Under the pieces are notes generated by a model. That model was not told where the DNA came from. It saw only the letters and a program-made list of their open reading frames with translations, and searched no databases. A stretch of DNA of 64,000 nt, taken from positions 30,918-94,917 of the forward strand of contig CAZRRN010000003.1 in NCBI GenBank assembly GCA_964602475.1, given 5' to 3'. Source of the stretch: SZUA-448 sp964602475 (GTDB lineage: Bacteria; Bacillota; Clostridia; Lachnospirales; Lachnospiraceae). Both the position numbers and the translations under genes were made by a program. This document shows, piece by piece, positions 53,038 to 61,579 of the stretch. How positions within the stretch are numbered: position 1 is the first letter of the stretch; each line of letters begins with the position of its first letter.

Positions 53038-54096
53038 ATGATACAAACGAAGCTGGTAAAAATAAATCGCAATAACTTTACTCCCTCTGAACTGGCAGAG
53101 GCCGCGGTGCTGCTGCGGGAAGGACGGCTTGTGGCATTTCCGACGGAGACAGTCTACGGACTGGGAGCAAATGCACTGGATGAAACTGCCGCAAGACGCA
53201 TTTACGAAGCAAAGGGGCGTCCTTCAGACAATCCGCTGATCGTTCATATTGCGGACATCGCTGGGCTTAAGGAACTGGCAAGAGCAATCCCTGAGGCTGC
53301 ATGGCAGCTTGGAGAGAGCTTCTGGCCGGGTCCGCTGACTATCATTCTGAAAAAGAGCGCTCTGGTTCCGAAGGGAACGACCGGCGGGCTTGATACGGTG
53401 GCAATCCGTTTTCCTTCCGATCCGATCGCACAGGAATTAATCCGGCAGTCAGGAGTCTACGTAGCAGCACCAAGTGCCAATGCTTCGGGACGTCCGAGTA
53501 CAACGACAGCGGAACATGTTTATGAGGATCTGAACGGAAAAATTGAGATGATTCTGGACGGTGGACCGGTCAGAATCGGACTGGAATCTACGATTATCGA
53601 TCTGACCGGTGAACTTCCGATGATTCTGCGACCGGGATATATCACAAAGGAACAGCTGTCAGCAGTAATCGGTGAGGTAGAATATGACCGTGCCGTGATC
53701 GCATCACAGCCGCAGAAGAATCTGGTAGCCAAGGCACCCGGTATGAAGTATCGTCATTATGCACCAAAAGGCGACATGACAATCTATGAAGGTGAAAGCA
53801 GTAAAGTTGTGAATGCCATTAATGAAGAGATAAAAAAGAAGCTGGCCGAAGACCGCAGGGTCGGGGTACTGGCGACGGACGAAACAGCTTCGATGTATTT
53901 CGGCGGAACGGTCTGCTCCATCGGTGCAAGAAGCGATGAGGATGGCATTGCTGCACACCTATATTATATTCTTCGGGAATTTGATGAAATCGGTGCGGAA
54001 TACATTTATTCGGAGAGCTTTACGGACAATCCGCTCGGACAGGCAATCATGAACCGATTGCGGAAAGCTGCAGGATATCATATTATATCATTATAG
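53038..54096 (+). CDS. tsaC: L-threonylcarbamoyladenylate synthase (Sua5/YwlC long form)
   Basis: A 352-residue enzyme that makes threonylcarbamoyl-AMP from Thr, bicarbonate and ATP, the first step of tRNA t6A37 synthesis. The YrdC/TsaC domain (about 1-210) has LVAFPTETVYGLGANALD, KGRPSDNPLIVHIAD and APSANASGRPS. The extra C-terminal Sua5 domain (about 235-350) begins APGMKYRHYAPKGD. It is followed 46 bases later by rpiB, as in other Firmicutes, and probably co-transcribed. A GAGG sequence precedes ATG 53038. Confidence 0.95.
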   Translation: MIQTKLVKINRNNFTPSELAEAAVLLREGRLVAFPTETVYGLGANALDETAARRIYEAKGRPSDNPLIVHIADIAGLKELARAIPEAAWQLGESFWPGPLTIILKKSALVPKGTTGGLDTVAIRFPSDPIAQELIRQSGVYVAAPSANASGRPSTTTAEHVYEDLNGKIEMILDGGPVRIGLESTIIDLTGELPMILRPGYITKEQLSAVIGEVEYDRAVIASQPQKNLVAKAPGMKYRHYAPKGDMTIYEGESSKVVNAINEEIKKKLAEDRRVGVLATDETASMYFGGTVCSIGARSDEDGIAAHLYYILREFDEIGAEYIYSESFTDNPLGQAIMNRLRKAAGYHIISL

Positions 54097-54116
54097 GACA
54101 TAGGAAAGGAGAACGT

Positions 54117-54146
54117 ATGCACAGCATACGTGGGAAAACGGGATGA
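54117..54146 (+). CDS. Nine-codon leader ORF coupled to rpiB
   Basis: ATG 54117 behind AAAGGAGA encodes MHSIRGKTG and stops with TGA at 54144-54146, overlapping the rpiB ATG (54143) as ATGA. The only strong ribosome binding site here belongs to this leader; rpiB itself has just an ACGGG sequence. A perfect inverted repeat CGTATGC-ACA-GCATACG (54114-54130) covers the leader start codon. Confidence 0.5.
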   Translation: MHSIRGKTG

Positions 54147-54565
54147 TAGGACTTGGATGTGATCAGGCGGGATTTGATCTGATGCAGGAGGTAAAGACAT
54201 ATCTCACAGGCAATGGGTATGAATTTAAGGATTACGGGACGTATTCCAAGGAATCGTGTGATTATCCGGTATACGGAAAGAAAGTTGCGGAGGCAATTGC
54301 TTCCGGCGAATGTGACAAAGGAATATTAATCTGTGGTACGGGGATTGGAATTTCAATTGCGGCAAATAAGGTTCAGGGAATCCGGGCGGCAGTCTGCACA
54401 GACTGCTATATGGCAGAGGCGACCAGGCAGCATAATGATGCGAATATCCTGGCTCTGGGCGGAAGAGTGGTCGGAACAGGACTTGCGCTGAAGATTGTGG
54501 AGACCTTCCTGACGACACCGTTTTCAAATGCAGAACGGCATGTCAGACGTGTGTCAATGCTGTAA
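54143..54565 (+). CDS. rpiB: Ribose-5-phosphate isomerase B / LacAB family
   Basis: A 140-residue RpiB/LacAB family protein interconverting ribose-5-P and ribulose-5-P. Conserved parts: IGLGCDQAGFDLM, the catalytic Cys and neighbours in GILICGTGIGISIAANK, RAAVCTDCYMAEATRQHNDA and ILALGGRVVG. GCDQAGF replaces the usual GSDHAGF, so the common active-site His is Gln; allose- or galactose-6-phosphate isomerase activity is thus possible. Translation may depend on the nine-codon leader. It ends one base before the converging DUF402 gene. Confidence 0.93.
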   Translation: MIGLGCDQAGFDLMQEVKTYLTGNGYEFKDYGTYSKESCDYPVYGKKVAEAIASGECDKGILICGTGIGISIAANKVQGIRAAVCTDCYMAEATRQHNDANILALGGRVVGTGLALKIVETFLTTPFSNAERHVRRVSML

Positions 54566-54566
54566 A

Positions 54567-55055
54567 TCAGCGTTCTGAGTCATTGACGATTTTTTGGAGG
54601 ACGGTAAATTCACCGTTGTTGATGGTTTCAAGAAGCTTGTCGAGAGTGCGGAGTGCAGAAATCAGCATATCCTGCGTGATTAATCCCTGCTCCAGCGCAT
54701 CGGCAGCTTCGCCAAGGTCGGCAACCCGGTAGGAGCCATCCTCATAGACAATCACATCCAGCAGCAGATCTTCGAAAATCAGGGAGTTTTCTTCCGGTTT
54801 ACGAACGGTACGGATGATATCACAATACCAGTAAACCAGTCTGCCAAAGCGGTCATAGATTTTGCTGACTTTGATCCCCTTGTTCAATATGTAGGCGGAT
54901 ACTCCGCGGGCAATATCTCGTCGGGGCTTCAGTGTCAGCCAGCCGGTAATCAGCAGATTCGGTTCATAACGAAGGATGTAATCATCCTTCAGACAGATTA
55001 GTTCATCAGGGATAAAACGTTTGCGATAAATTTTCGGATATTTTTGCTGATTCAT
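54567..55055 (-). CDS. DUF402 domain protein
   Basis: A 162-residue cytoplasmic protein. The DUF402/FomD-like pattern is visible in NKGIKVSKIYDRFGRLVYWY with CDIIR, then LIFEDLLLDVIVYEDGSYRV and the D-E-rich LGEAADALEQGLIT. Family members include metal-dependent nucleoside phosphate hydrolases, so a phosphohydrolase role is possible. ATG 55055 follows GGTGGAG; the in-frame GTG at 55064 lies within it. It diverges from the 55258 gene. Confidence 0.85.
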   Translation of the reverse strand: MNQQKYPKIYRKRFIPDELICLKDDYILRYEPNLLITGWLTLKPRRDIARGVSAYILNKGIKVSKIYDRFGRLVYWYCDIIRTVRKPEENSLIFEDLLLDVIVYEDGSYRVADLGEAADALEQGLITQDMLISALRTLDKLLETINNGEFTVLQKIVNDSER

Positions 55056-55257
55056 CGGCTCCACCTTTCAATCCATGGTAATCAATCTTTACGAAACGGG
55101 GTTGCTGCAATGAGATTCCGTCGGGTAACTTGCTAAGATTGTAGCACAATAATCAGTAAAGTAAAATAGTTTTTGCAAAAAACCTCAAAACAAGAAGGAT
55201 ATTGTTTATAGGCTGAAAATACAGGGAATACTCCGGATAACAGAAAGGGGGTATTTC

Positions 55258-56088
55258 ATGTATACAGAGGCAATGGCAGAGAAGGCCTGCAGGGAACAGG
55301 GTACATTAAAAACGACTCTCCGGCAGCAGTGGCGGAGAAGAAGGATTCGGGTTCTGCTGATCCTGCTGATTGGACTTTGGATTGCTGCCGGAACAAAATA
55401 TCTGACAGAACGGATTTATCTGCGGGAAGAAAGTCTGCGGGAAGCATTTTCATCGGCAGTTCCGGGAGAAACTGCCGGAACTCTGGAATTTGCAGCAACT
55501 TACGGGAATGGCTATCTGACAGAAAAGGACAAGGAGGAACTGATCCGGCATATTGCCGCGAGGCTTGGCATCACGGTGACCGAAGCACCAATGATACGAA
55601 CAGAAACAGACCGGTCTGAGCTCATTTATGAAAAGCATGCAAAGCGGGCTGTTACCATAATTAAGCTGGTCAGCATTCCGGACACTTACGGGATAAATAC
55701 GCACTATATTACAGTACATCTGGAGATTGCAAATGATACCGAAGACAGCCTGCTCTATTATCGCGATCTGCTTTTGGAGGTGAGTACGGAACTTGGGGCG
55801 GTCGAAACACAGGTATCGCTTCTTACAGAAGGACAGTTTGACGGAAATCTGACCTTGTCGGAACGTAATGCTCTGGCAGACCGGATGCTGCAGAAGCTTA
55901 ACTGTAAAATTGTGAGTGAAAACCGCGAAAGTGACGTTTATACAATTTATGCATATACCTATGGGATGAAGGAGTACATTGAGTCGGACGGAGAGCGTAT
56001 CAATGTCCAGCTAGCGATGTATTATGATGAGAATCTGAATGTAACAGTCGTGTATCTGGCTTCCCCGATGATTAACGGAACCTGGTAA
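55258..56088 (+). CDS. Membrane-anchored protein, possibly YwmB-like
   Basis: A 276-residue protein with a strongly basic N terminus (RQQWRRRRIR), one transmembrane segment at about 31-50, and an extracytoplasmic domain with two similar alpha/beta parts (YLTEKDKEELIRHIAARLGI and TLSERNALADRMLQKLNCKI). The outer domain recalls the YwmB (TATA-box-binding-like fold) family of Firmicutes, which is mostly uncharacterised; this is a tentative match. It lies 27 bases before rapZ and is probably co-transcribed. ATG 55258 follows AAAGGGGG. Confidence 0.6.
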   Translation: MYTEAMAEKACREQGTLKTTLRQQWRRRRIRVLLILLIGLWIAAGTKYLTERIYLREESLREAFSSAVPGETAGTLEFAATYGNGYLTEKDKEELIRHIAARLGITVTEAPMIRTETDRSELIYEKHAKRAVTIIKLVSIPDTYGINTHYITVHLEIANDTEDSLLYYRDLLLEVSTELGAVETQVSLLTEGQFDGNLTLSERNALADRMLQKLNCKIVSENRESDVYTIYAYTYGMKEYIESDGERINVQLAMYYDENLNVTVVYLASPMINGTW

Positions 56089-56115
56089 GACAACTGATGT
56101 GATAAGGAGAAAGCG

Positions 56116-56997
56116 ATGGCACTTGTAATCGTAACCGGAATGTCCGGCGCAGGAAAGTCAAAGGCAGTCAACACATTGGAGGATCTTGGCTATTACTGTG
56201 TTGATAACCTTCCTCCTCGGTTTCTTGTAAATTTTGCAGACTTGTATGGAATGACCGACAAAAAAGAGGATAAGAAAATAGCAACTGTTGTGGATGTGCG
56301 TGGAAAAGAAATGTTCTCTGATTTCTTTGAGGCGATGGAAGAGCTTAAGAAGAAAGAGTATCCGTTCCAGATCATGTTTTTGGATGCGGAGGATGCTGTT
56401 CTTCGGAAACGTTTTAAGGAAACACGGCGGGTTCATCCGCTGATTGAAGAAAATGCGGTATCTCTTGACGAAGCGATTCACCGGGAAAGAGCGCTGCTGC
56501 AGAAAACTAAAGAGATTTCTGATTATGTGATAGATACATCGGCGCTGCTCCCCGCCCAGTTGAAAGAACGGATCACAGCAATTCTGAACGGAGACACAGA
56601 TACATCAGCGATGCTGGTTCAGCTGGTTTCTTTTGGATTTAAGAACGGACTTCCGCCGGAAGCGGATATTGTACTCGACGTGCGTTGTCTTCCGAATCCG
56701 TTTTATATTTCCGAACTTCGGGAGCATAACGGAACAGAATCCTGTATCCGGGACTATGTGATGACATTCCGGGAAAGCCGACAGCTGCTTAGAAAATTTA
56801 CCGACATGATTGATTTTCTTCTTCCGTTATATCAAAAAGAAGGAAAATCCCAGCTGGTAATTTCGTTCGGCTGTACCGGCGGAAAGCACCGTTCCGTGCT
56901 GTTTGCCGAACTGCTGAAGGAACACCTGCAGGAGCTTCATTATCGTGTCATTACGGAGCATCGTGATCTTAATAAAACCCGTCACGGAGAACTCTGA
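56116..56997 (+). CDS. rapZ: RNase adapter protein RapZ (YvcJ)
   Basis: A 293-residue P-loop nucleotide-binding protein. Walker A is GMSGAGKS at 8-15, then LGYYCVDNLPP, FLDAEDAVLRKRFKETRR, DVRCLPNPFYI and the C-terminal ISFGCTGGKHRSV, all typical. In Firmicutes YvcJ has GTPase activity; in enterobacteria RapZ binds small RNAs to control GlmS. The usual neighbours yvcK and whiA are not present here: a converging phosphodiesterase gene begins at the next base. AAGGAG precedes ATG 56116. Confidence 0.95.
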   Translation: MALVIVTGMSGAGKSKAVNTLEDLGYYCVDNLPPRFLVNFADLYGMTDKKEDKKIATVVDVRGKEMFSDFFEAMEELKKKEYPFQIMFLDAEDAVLRKRFKETRRVHPLIEENAVSLDEAIHRERALLQKTKEISDYVIDTSALLPAQLKERITAILNGDTDTSAMLVQLVSFGFKNGLPPEADIVLDVRCLPNPFYISELREHNGTESCIRDYVMTFRESRQLLRKFTDMIDFLLPLYQKEGKSQLVISFGCTGGKHRSVLFAELLKEHLQELHYRVITEHRDLNKTRHGEL

Positions 56998-57819
56998 CTA
57001 CTTCTCCGGTAGATAGAATTCAAAGATTACCACGTCATTTTGAGCGGTAATCTTTTTTATATCATCGCTATCCCGCACCGTCCAGACAACACGGAGTGCG
57101 CCGAGTGCCGTACACAGACGGGCCGTGAGTGAAGTCTTCTGCTTATGGTATGCAAGAAACTGCGGGCGGGCAAGAAAATTGGTTAATACATTTCCGAGTG
57201 CCCAGGCGGCTGCCGGAGCCAGTTCTCCCTTAAACTCTTTCGGTGGAGCACTCAGCTGTCCGCGCAGAATGTCAGGAGCATTCTTCTTGAACCAGCGGAC
57301 TATCATCGGCTGGAAGCTTTCAATACAGTAAATACCTTTATAATCCCGGAGAATGGCAAGTCCTTTCTCACATAGTTCTTTATTGCGAGGACCGTTTTTC
57401 AGCTCGACAATAAGGGGGACTCTGCCGCCAACTGCAGCGAGGACTTCGGTAAACAGGGGAATCCGTTCGTTAGTTCCGCAGAGACGGAATCCCTGTAGCT
57501 CTTCAAGGGTATAGCTGTCAACTCTGCCGTCGATTCCACAGACACGGTTCAGTGTATTGTCGTGAAAGACAACTACCTTTCCATCTTTGGAAAACTGGAT
57601 ATCCAGTTCGATTCCGTAGCCGGCATCCGCAGCACGACGGAATGCTGCAAGAGAATTTTCCGGAATGTCCTTTTCTTTTGTATGCAGACCGCGGTGGGCA
57701 AAGCTGCGTCCAAGGAAAGGGGCACTGAGTGCCTTTTTGGGACGTGATGGTGCGATCAGAAAAATAGTAAGCAACATAAAAGCAACAAGAACCAGAAGAA
57801 GAATCAGTAACAGCTTCAT
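56998..57819 (-). CDS. Glycerophosphodiester phosphodiesterase
   Basis: A 273-residue GDPD-family protein with one N-terminal transmembrane anchor (about 3-25). The GDPD motifs are visible: FAHRGLHTKEKDIPENSLAA, YGIELDIQFSKDGKVVVFHD and LIVELKNG. It splits glycerophosphodiesters into glycerol-3-phosphate and an alcohol; the anchor suggests activity at the membrane or on wall polymers. ATG 57819 follows TTGGAGATA. It ends at the base after the rapZ stop (converging). Confidence 0.93.
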   Translation of the reverse strand: MKLLLILLLVLVAFMLLTIFLIAPSRPKKALSAPFLGRSFAHRGLHTKEKDIPENSLAAFRRAADAGYGIELDIQFSKDGKVVVFHDNTLNRVCGIDGRVDSYTLEELQGFRLCGTNERIPLFTEVLAAVGGRVPLIVELKNGPRNKELCEKGLAILRDYKGIYCIESFQPMIVRWFKKNAPDILRGQLSAPPKEFKGELAPAAAWALGNVLTNFLARPQFLAYHKQKTSLTARLCTALGALRVVWTVRDSDDIKKITAQNDVVIFEFYLPEK

Positions 57820-58023
57820 AAGTATCTCCAATCATATCTGCGGTACGATACAGTTTTGTATACGGTGCAGAAAACCAAACATTTCTGTAACGAATAACAC
57901 AATAACAGAAAACAGTGAAATATTCAAGGATTCTTCGATTAGGACTGGTAAAGAGATTTTATTTGTGTTAAAATCAAGAAAAAGCTGTTATAAAGTGTTA
58001 TATTACAGAAAGGATGGCATCCT

Positions 58024-58413
58024 GTGAAACAGATTCTGGCGGTGGACGACAGCAGTTCTAATCTTCAGATGGTAAAGAGCACATTGCAGAAAGAATATAT
58101 TGTATCGCTTGTGAACAACGGGGAGCGGGCAATACAGTTTTTAGAGAAGAAGCATCCTGACCTGATTCTTCTTGACATTATGATGCCGGGACTGGATGGA
58201 TTTGAGACCCTGCTGAAAATCAAAGAATTGCCGGAGTGTGCGGATATGCCGATTATTATGCTGTCTGCCATGGTGGATGATGATACGGAGCAGGAGTGTA
58301 AGGAACTTGGAGCAGTAGGTGTTATGACGAAGCCGTTTCTTCCGGGAACTCTTCTGGATACAGTACGCAGTGTGATCAATTCTGCCGGGACGAACTCAGA
58401 AAAGGAACGGTAG
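58024..58413 (+). CDS. Single-domain response regulator (CheY-like)
   Basis: A 129-residue receiver. Acidic pair DD at 8-9, phospho-acceptor D51 in LILLDIMMPG, Ser in IIMLSAMVDDD and Lys in MTKPF. No output domain. It starts with GTG behind AAAGGA. No chemotaxis or kinase gene adjoins; a broken histidine kinase gene is 2.3 kb downstream. It may receive phosphate from a remote kinase. A strong terminator follows at 58512, after 98 bases with no gene. Confidence 0.93.
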   Translation: MKQILAVDDSSSNLQMVKSTLQKEYIVSLVNNGERAIQFLEKKHPDLILLDIMMPGLDGFETLLKIKELPECADMPIIMLSAMVDDDTEQECKELGAVGVMTKPFLPGTLLDTVRSVINSAGTNSEKER

Positions 58414-58511
58414 CAGCTGAAAAAGAAATGCATTTATCTGAAATGAACAATGTAACGGAGCAATACATAATTTCACAGTAAATTCATTTGCATATTTGTG
58501 AACTCTGATAT

Positions 58512-58554
58512 AAAATAAGCGCAGCTGCATTCGAAAGAATGATGCGCTTATTTT
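58512..58554. terminator. Terminator after the CheY-like gene
   Basis: AAAATAAGCGCA (58512-58523) and TGCGCTTATTTT (58543-58554) pair over 12 bp with a 19-base loop; T-rich on both strands. Confidence 0.85.
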
Positions 58555-58605
58555 AATATCAATAAGAATAATCTGCCGGTGATGCATAAACCAAAGGATT
58601 GGTAA

Positions 58606-58705
58606 ATAGTGTAAAAGAGGAGTCTTTTGCACGCAGCTTTGTGCCTGCGCGGTGCTTGACACAAAGTCTGTCAGGCGTAAGAAGCAGCGCAGAGATGGGG
58701 ATATT
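58606..58705 (+). repeat. Structured leader repeat, copy 3 (long form)
   Basis: GTGTAAAAGA (58609-58618) pairs with TCTTTTGCAC (58623-58632), a hairpin differing in sequence but not in pairing from copies 2 and 4. TTTGTGCCTGCGCGGTGC and TTGACACAAAGTCTGT (identical to copies 1 and 2) follow, then GCGTAAGAAGCAGCGC and AGAGATGGGGATATT before ATG 58706. Confidence 0.85.
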
Positions 58706-58951
58706 ATGGATTATAAAACATCGGGGACCTGTTCAAGTTCCATTCACTTTGAGATTGACGAACGTGACGGAAAGAAGTATGTTCGTGCTGTGAAATTTAC
58801 CGGGGGCTGTAACGGAAATCTTCAGGGAATATCAAAGCTGATTGACGGAATGGAGGTAGACGAGGTGATTTCCAGACTGGACGGAATACGCTGCGGCTAC
58901 AAATCAACCTCCTGTCCGGATCAGCTGGCAAAAGCGTTAAAGACACTGTAG
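58706..58951 (+). CDS. TSCPD domain protein (TIGR03905-like)
   Basis: An 81-residue cytoplasmic protein. The TSCPD motif is visible as KSTSCPDQLAKAL at the C terminus, with VRAVKFTGGCNGNLQGISKL in the middle and conserved cysteines that could bind metal. The same domain occurs at the C terminus of some ribonucleotide reductases; function of the stand-alone form is unknown. ATG 58706 follows GGGGA of the leader repeat; the frame back to 58652 runs through that repeat. It lies 48 bases before murG and may be co-transcribed. Confidence 0.88.
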   Translation: MDYKTSGTCSSSIHFEIDERDGKKYVRAVKFTGGCNGNLQGISKLIDGMEVDEVISRLDGIRCGYKSTSCPDQLAKALKTL

Positions 58952-58999
58952 AAAACTGATTAAGCAAAGGTCTATAAAACAAAATAGGAATGGATAATT

Positions 59000-60076
59000 A
59001 TGAAACGAATTGTATTTACAGGCGGGGGAACCGCCGGACACGTAACTCCGAATCTTGCATTGATTGCGGAGCTTTCCGGTCGTTATGAAGTCAGCTATAT
59101 CGGCTCGTACAGCGGAATCGAAAAGACTCTGATCGAAGCTGGGGGGATTTCGTATTACGGAATTTCCTCCGGTAAGCTTAGGAGATATTTTGATATAAAG
59201 AATCTAAGCGATCCCTTCCGTGTCCTGAAGGGCTACAAAGAAGCAAAAGCATTGCTGAAAGAGCTGAAGCCGGATATTGTATTTTCCAAGGGAGGCTTCG
59301 TCGCCGTACCGGTGGTACTGGCGGCAAAGCATCAGAGTATTCCTGTCATTATTCACGAGTCGGATATGACACCGGGGCTGGCAAATAAACTATGCATTTC
59401 CGCAGCCTCGAGAATCTGTGTGAATTTTCCGGAGACTCTTAAGTATCTTCCGGAAGAGAAAGCAGTGCTTACCGGGACGCCGATCCGAAAAGAACTCTTC
59501 GAAGGCAACCGCCTCCGGGGGCTGCAATTTTGTGGGTTTGATACGGAGAAACCGGTCATTCTGATTGTTGGAGGAAGTACCGGAGCCGCAGCGCTAAATG
59601 AAGCTGTCTGGAATCTGCTTCCCACACTGTTAAAAAAATACCAGATTATTCATTTGTGCGGAAAAGGAAAATCCGATCCGGGTCATGACGGAATGAAAGG
59701 ATATGTACAGTTTGAGTACATTGATAAAGAACTGAGCGATCTTTTTGCCTGTTCCTCACTGATTATTTCCCGTGCCGGAGCGAATGCAATTTGTGAACTG
59801 CTCGCATTGAGGAAGCTGAATATTCTGATTCCGCTGACGGCAGCAGCAAGCCGCGGAGACCAGCTTCTCAATGCAGAATCCTTTGAACAGCAGGGGTTCA
59901 GCTATGTGCTTCATGAGGAGGAGCTGACGAACGAGACACTGCTGACTGCAATTAACGAGGTTTTTGAGAAGAAGGATGAGTACCTGGAAGCAATGAACCG
60001 CGGAATGAAGCAGGATGCAACGGGAATGATCTGTGATATGATTGATGAAGTACTTAAAAACAGTAAAGAACAGTAA
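59000..60076 (+). CDS. murG: UDP-GlcNAc:undecaprenyl-PP-MurNAc-pentapeptide GlcNAc transferase
   Basis: A 358-residue GT28 glycosyltransferase that converts lipid I to lipid II at the inner face of the membrane. The N-terminal glycine loop is FTGGGTAGHVTPNLAL, the second loop is IVGGSTGAAALNE, and the UDP-GlcNAc site is near ISRAGANAICELLAL. It stands outside the usual mur/fts cluster. A strong terminator follows. AGGA precedes ATG 59000. Confidence 0.95.
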   Translation: MKRIVFTGGGTAGHVTPNLALIAELSGRYEVSYIGSYSGIEKTLIEAGGISYYGISSGKLRRYFDIKNLSDPFRVLKGYKEAKALLKELKPDIVFSKGGFVAVPVVLAAKHQSIPVIIHESDMTPGLANKLCISAASRICVNFPETLKYLPEEKAVLTGTPIRKELFEGNRLRGLQFCGFDTEKPVILIVGGSTGAAALNEAVWNLLPTLLKKYQIIHLCGKGKSDPGHDGMKGYVQFEYIDKELSDLFACSSLIISRAGANAICELLALRKLNILIPLTAAASRGDQLLNAESFEQQGFSYVLHEEELTNETLLTAINEVFEKKDEYLEAMNRGMKQDATGMICDMIDEVLKNSKEQ

Positions 60077-60087
60077 ACCAGCAGTAA

Positions 60088-60125
60088 AAGAACAGTGCCG
60101 TCCGTGGCAGGACAGCACTGTTCTT
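60088..60125. terminator. Terminator after murG
   Basis: AAGAACAGTGC (60088-60098) pairs with GCACTGTTCTT (60115-60125), enclosing CGTCC/GGAC. T runs are short. It may also end the converging HIT transcript. Confidence 0.8.
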
Positions 60126-60172
60126 CATTAAAAGGTTATTTGTAAAAATCGAATCTCATTAAGAATTGCAGA

Positions 60173-60589
60173 TTACAGGAAGGAAGCAATTTTGTCGGCG
60201 TATTTTTTTGCCTCGCCCTCGGCATAGCTGTACTTCTTCCATGGCACGGTGATGGCGTCATCCTTGTAGCGCGGTATCAGATGGATATGAAGATGGAATA
60301 CACTCTGCCATGCTGCTGTTCCGCTGTTCTGAAGAAGATTGATGCCGTCACAGTTCAGTGCTTCTTTCATGGCCTTTGCAATATGCTGGGCAACCAAAAA
60401 AGCTTTGGATCCGATTTCAGAATCCAGTTCAAACAAATCAGCCATGTGATTTTTCGGAATCAGCAGAACATGTCCGAATGCAGCCGGTTCAATATCCAGA
60501 ATTGCCCGGAAATCTTCGTCCTCATATACGGTAGCAGTCGGGAAAATTCCATTTGCCAGTTTACAGAAAATGCAGTTGTCTTTTATCAT
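60173..60589 (-). CDS. HIT family hydrolase
   Basis: A 138-residue histidine-triad protein (Hint/HinT group), which cleaves nucleoside phosphoramidates or dinucleotides. The triad is in SVFHLHIHLIPRY; the N-terminal CIFCKLANG is the zinc/cofactor segment, and FGHVLLIPKNH is also typical. ATG 60589 follows AGGAGG with six-base spacing; the ATG at 60595 and the longer frame are less likely. Single gene. Confidence 0.93.
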   Translation of the reverse strand: MIKDNCIFCKLANGIFPTATVYEDEDFRAILDIEPAAFGHVLLIPKNHMADLFELDSEIGSKAFLVAQHIAKAMKEALNCDGINLLQNSGTAAWQSVFHLHIHLIPRYKDDAITVPWKKYSYAEGEAKKYADKIASFL

Positions 60590-60736
60590 ATACATCCTCC
60601 TAAAGGAGCGGGCTACCGCTCCGTCTTTTAAAATTATCAGCCTGACACTTGAACAGATGATTTGCCTCTTTGTGCGACCTTTATAATTATACACGGAGAA
60701 AATAGGGAAGTAAAGCCGGAAAATGAAGATGCTTTT

Positions 60737-61579
60737 ATGTTCTTCTTGCAAATATTTCCATTTCGTGATATGCTTGGAAATAACTGGGACAACATTATGG
60801 GGGCAAAAAAGATGGAATTTGACTTACCAAAAATATCACATGAATTCGGGAATCTGCTGACACTGGTTGTAGGGGCATATCAGGTCATTGGAAGTAGACA
60901 TCCGGAACTTGGATCGGAGGACTACTGGGATACGATGGGAGCCGATCTGAACAGCATGAGAAATCTGCTCGGAACACTCCGCGGAATTACTCCGGAGCTT
61001 ACGGCACAAAGCTCCGGAGAACATCAGAAAAACTTTGCGTCAGTGAAACAGGAAAGATACGATCCGGTTATAGCAGCACATGGAAAAACAATCTGCCAGG
61101 TCTGAGAGGAAACGGAACGCAGTATTCGGGTTCTCTGTGAACAAAGAAAAATTTGTTTTGAATACCTAAACCGGATTACAGAATATGAAGCACCGATTGT
61201 AAAAGATGTACTGGCAATGAAGCTGACGTTACTGAATCTTTGTAAAAATGCAGTCGAAGCCTGTGAACCCGGAGATAGAATTGAACTTCGGCTGGAGCTG
61301 CTGCAGGAAAGTGGGTCGTTCGTTCGGACCGATTGCAGTTCAAATAAAGACTGTGGGATGAAAGCGCCCGGATCGGGAATGGTACAGATTACGGTCAGCG
61401 ACAGCGGGGTGTCGATTCCTGTCTGCGTGCGGGAGCATATGTTCGAGCAGGGGTATACGACAAAAGCAGCCGGTACCGGCTGCGGACTTGCCGTGGTCAG
61501 GGAACAGATGGAGGCTATCGGAGGAACTGTGGTTTATTCGGAAAACCGCGGAAATAAAAGCTTCATTCTGCGCTTTTGA
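60737..61579 (+). pseudogene. Sensor histidine kinase interrupted by an in-frame TGA
   Basis: Two parts in the same frame are separated only by TGA at 61103-61105. The first holds the phosphorylation site, KISHEFGNLLTLVVGAYQVI, with the YWDTMGADLNSMRNLLGTL helix. After the stop, the frame continues EETERSIRVLCEQRKICFEY without break into the ATPase domain: NLCKNAVEAC (N box), VSDSGVSIP (G1) and GTGCGLAVVREQM (G2). No input or membrane domain precedes it. The start is uncertain (60737 or a later ATG), as no good ribosome binding site is seen. A recent nonsense mutation is the simplest explanation. Confidence 0.8.

Noticed and set aside
61103..61105. TGA as a selenocysteine codon in the histidine kinase
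   Set aside because: No convincing SECIS-type hairpin follows and histidine kinases have no known Sec at this place; a nonsense mutation is simpler.
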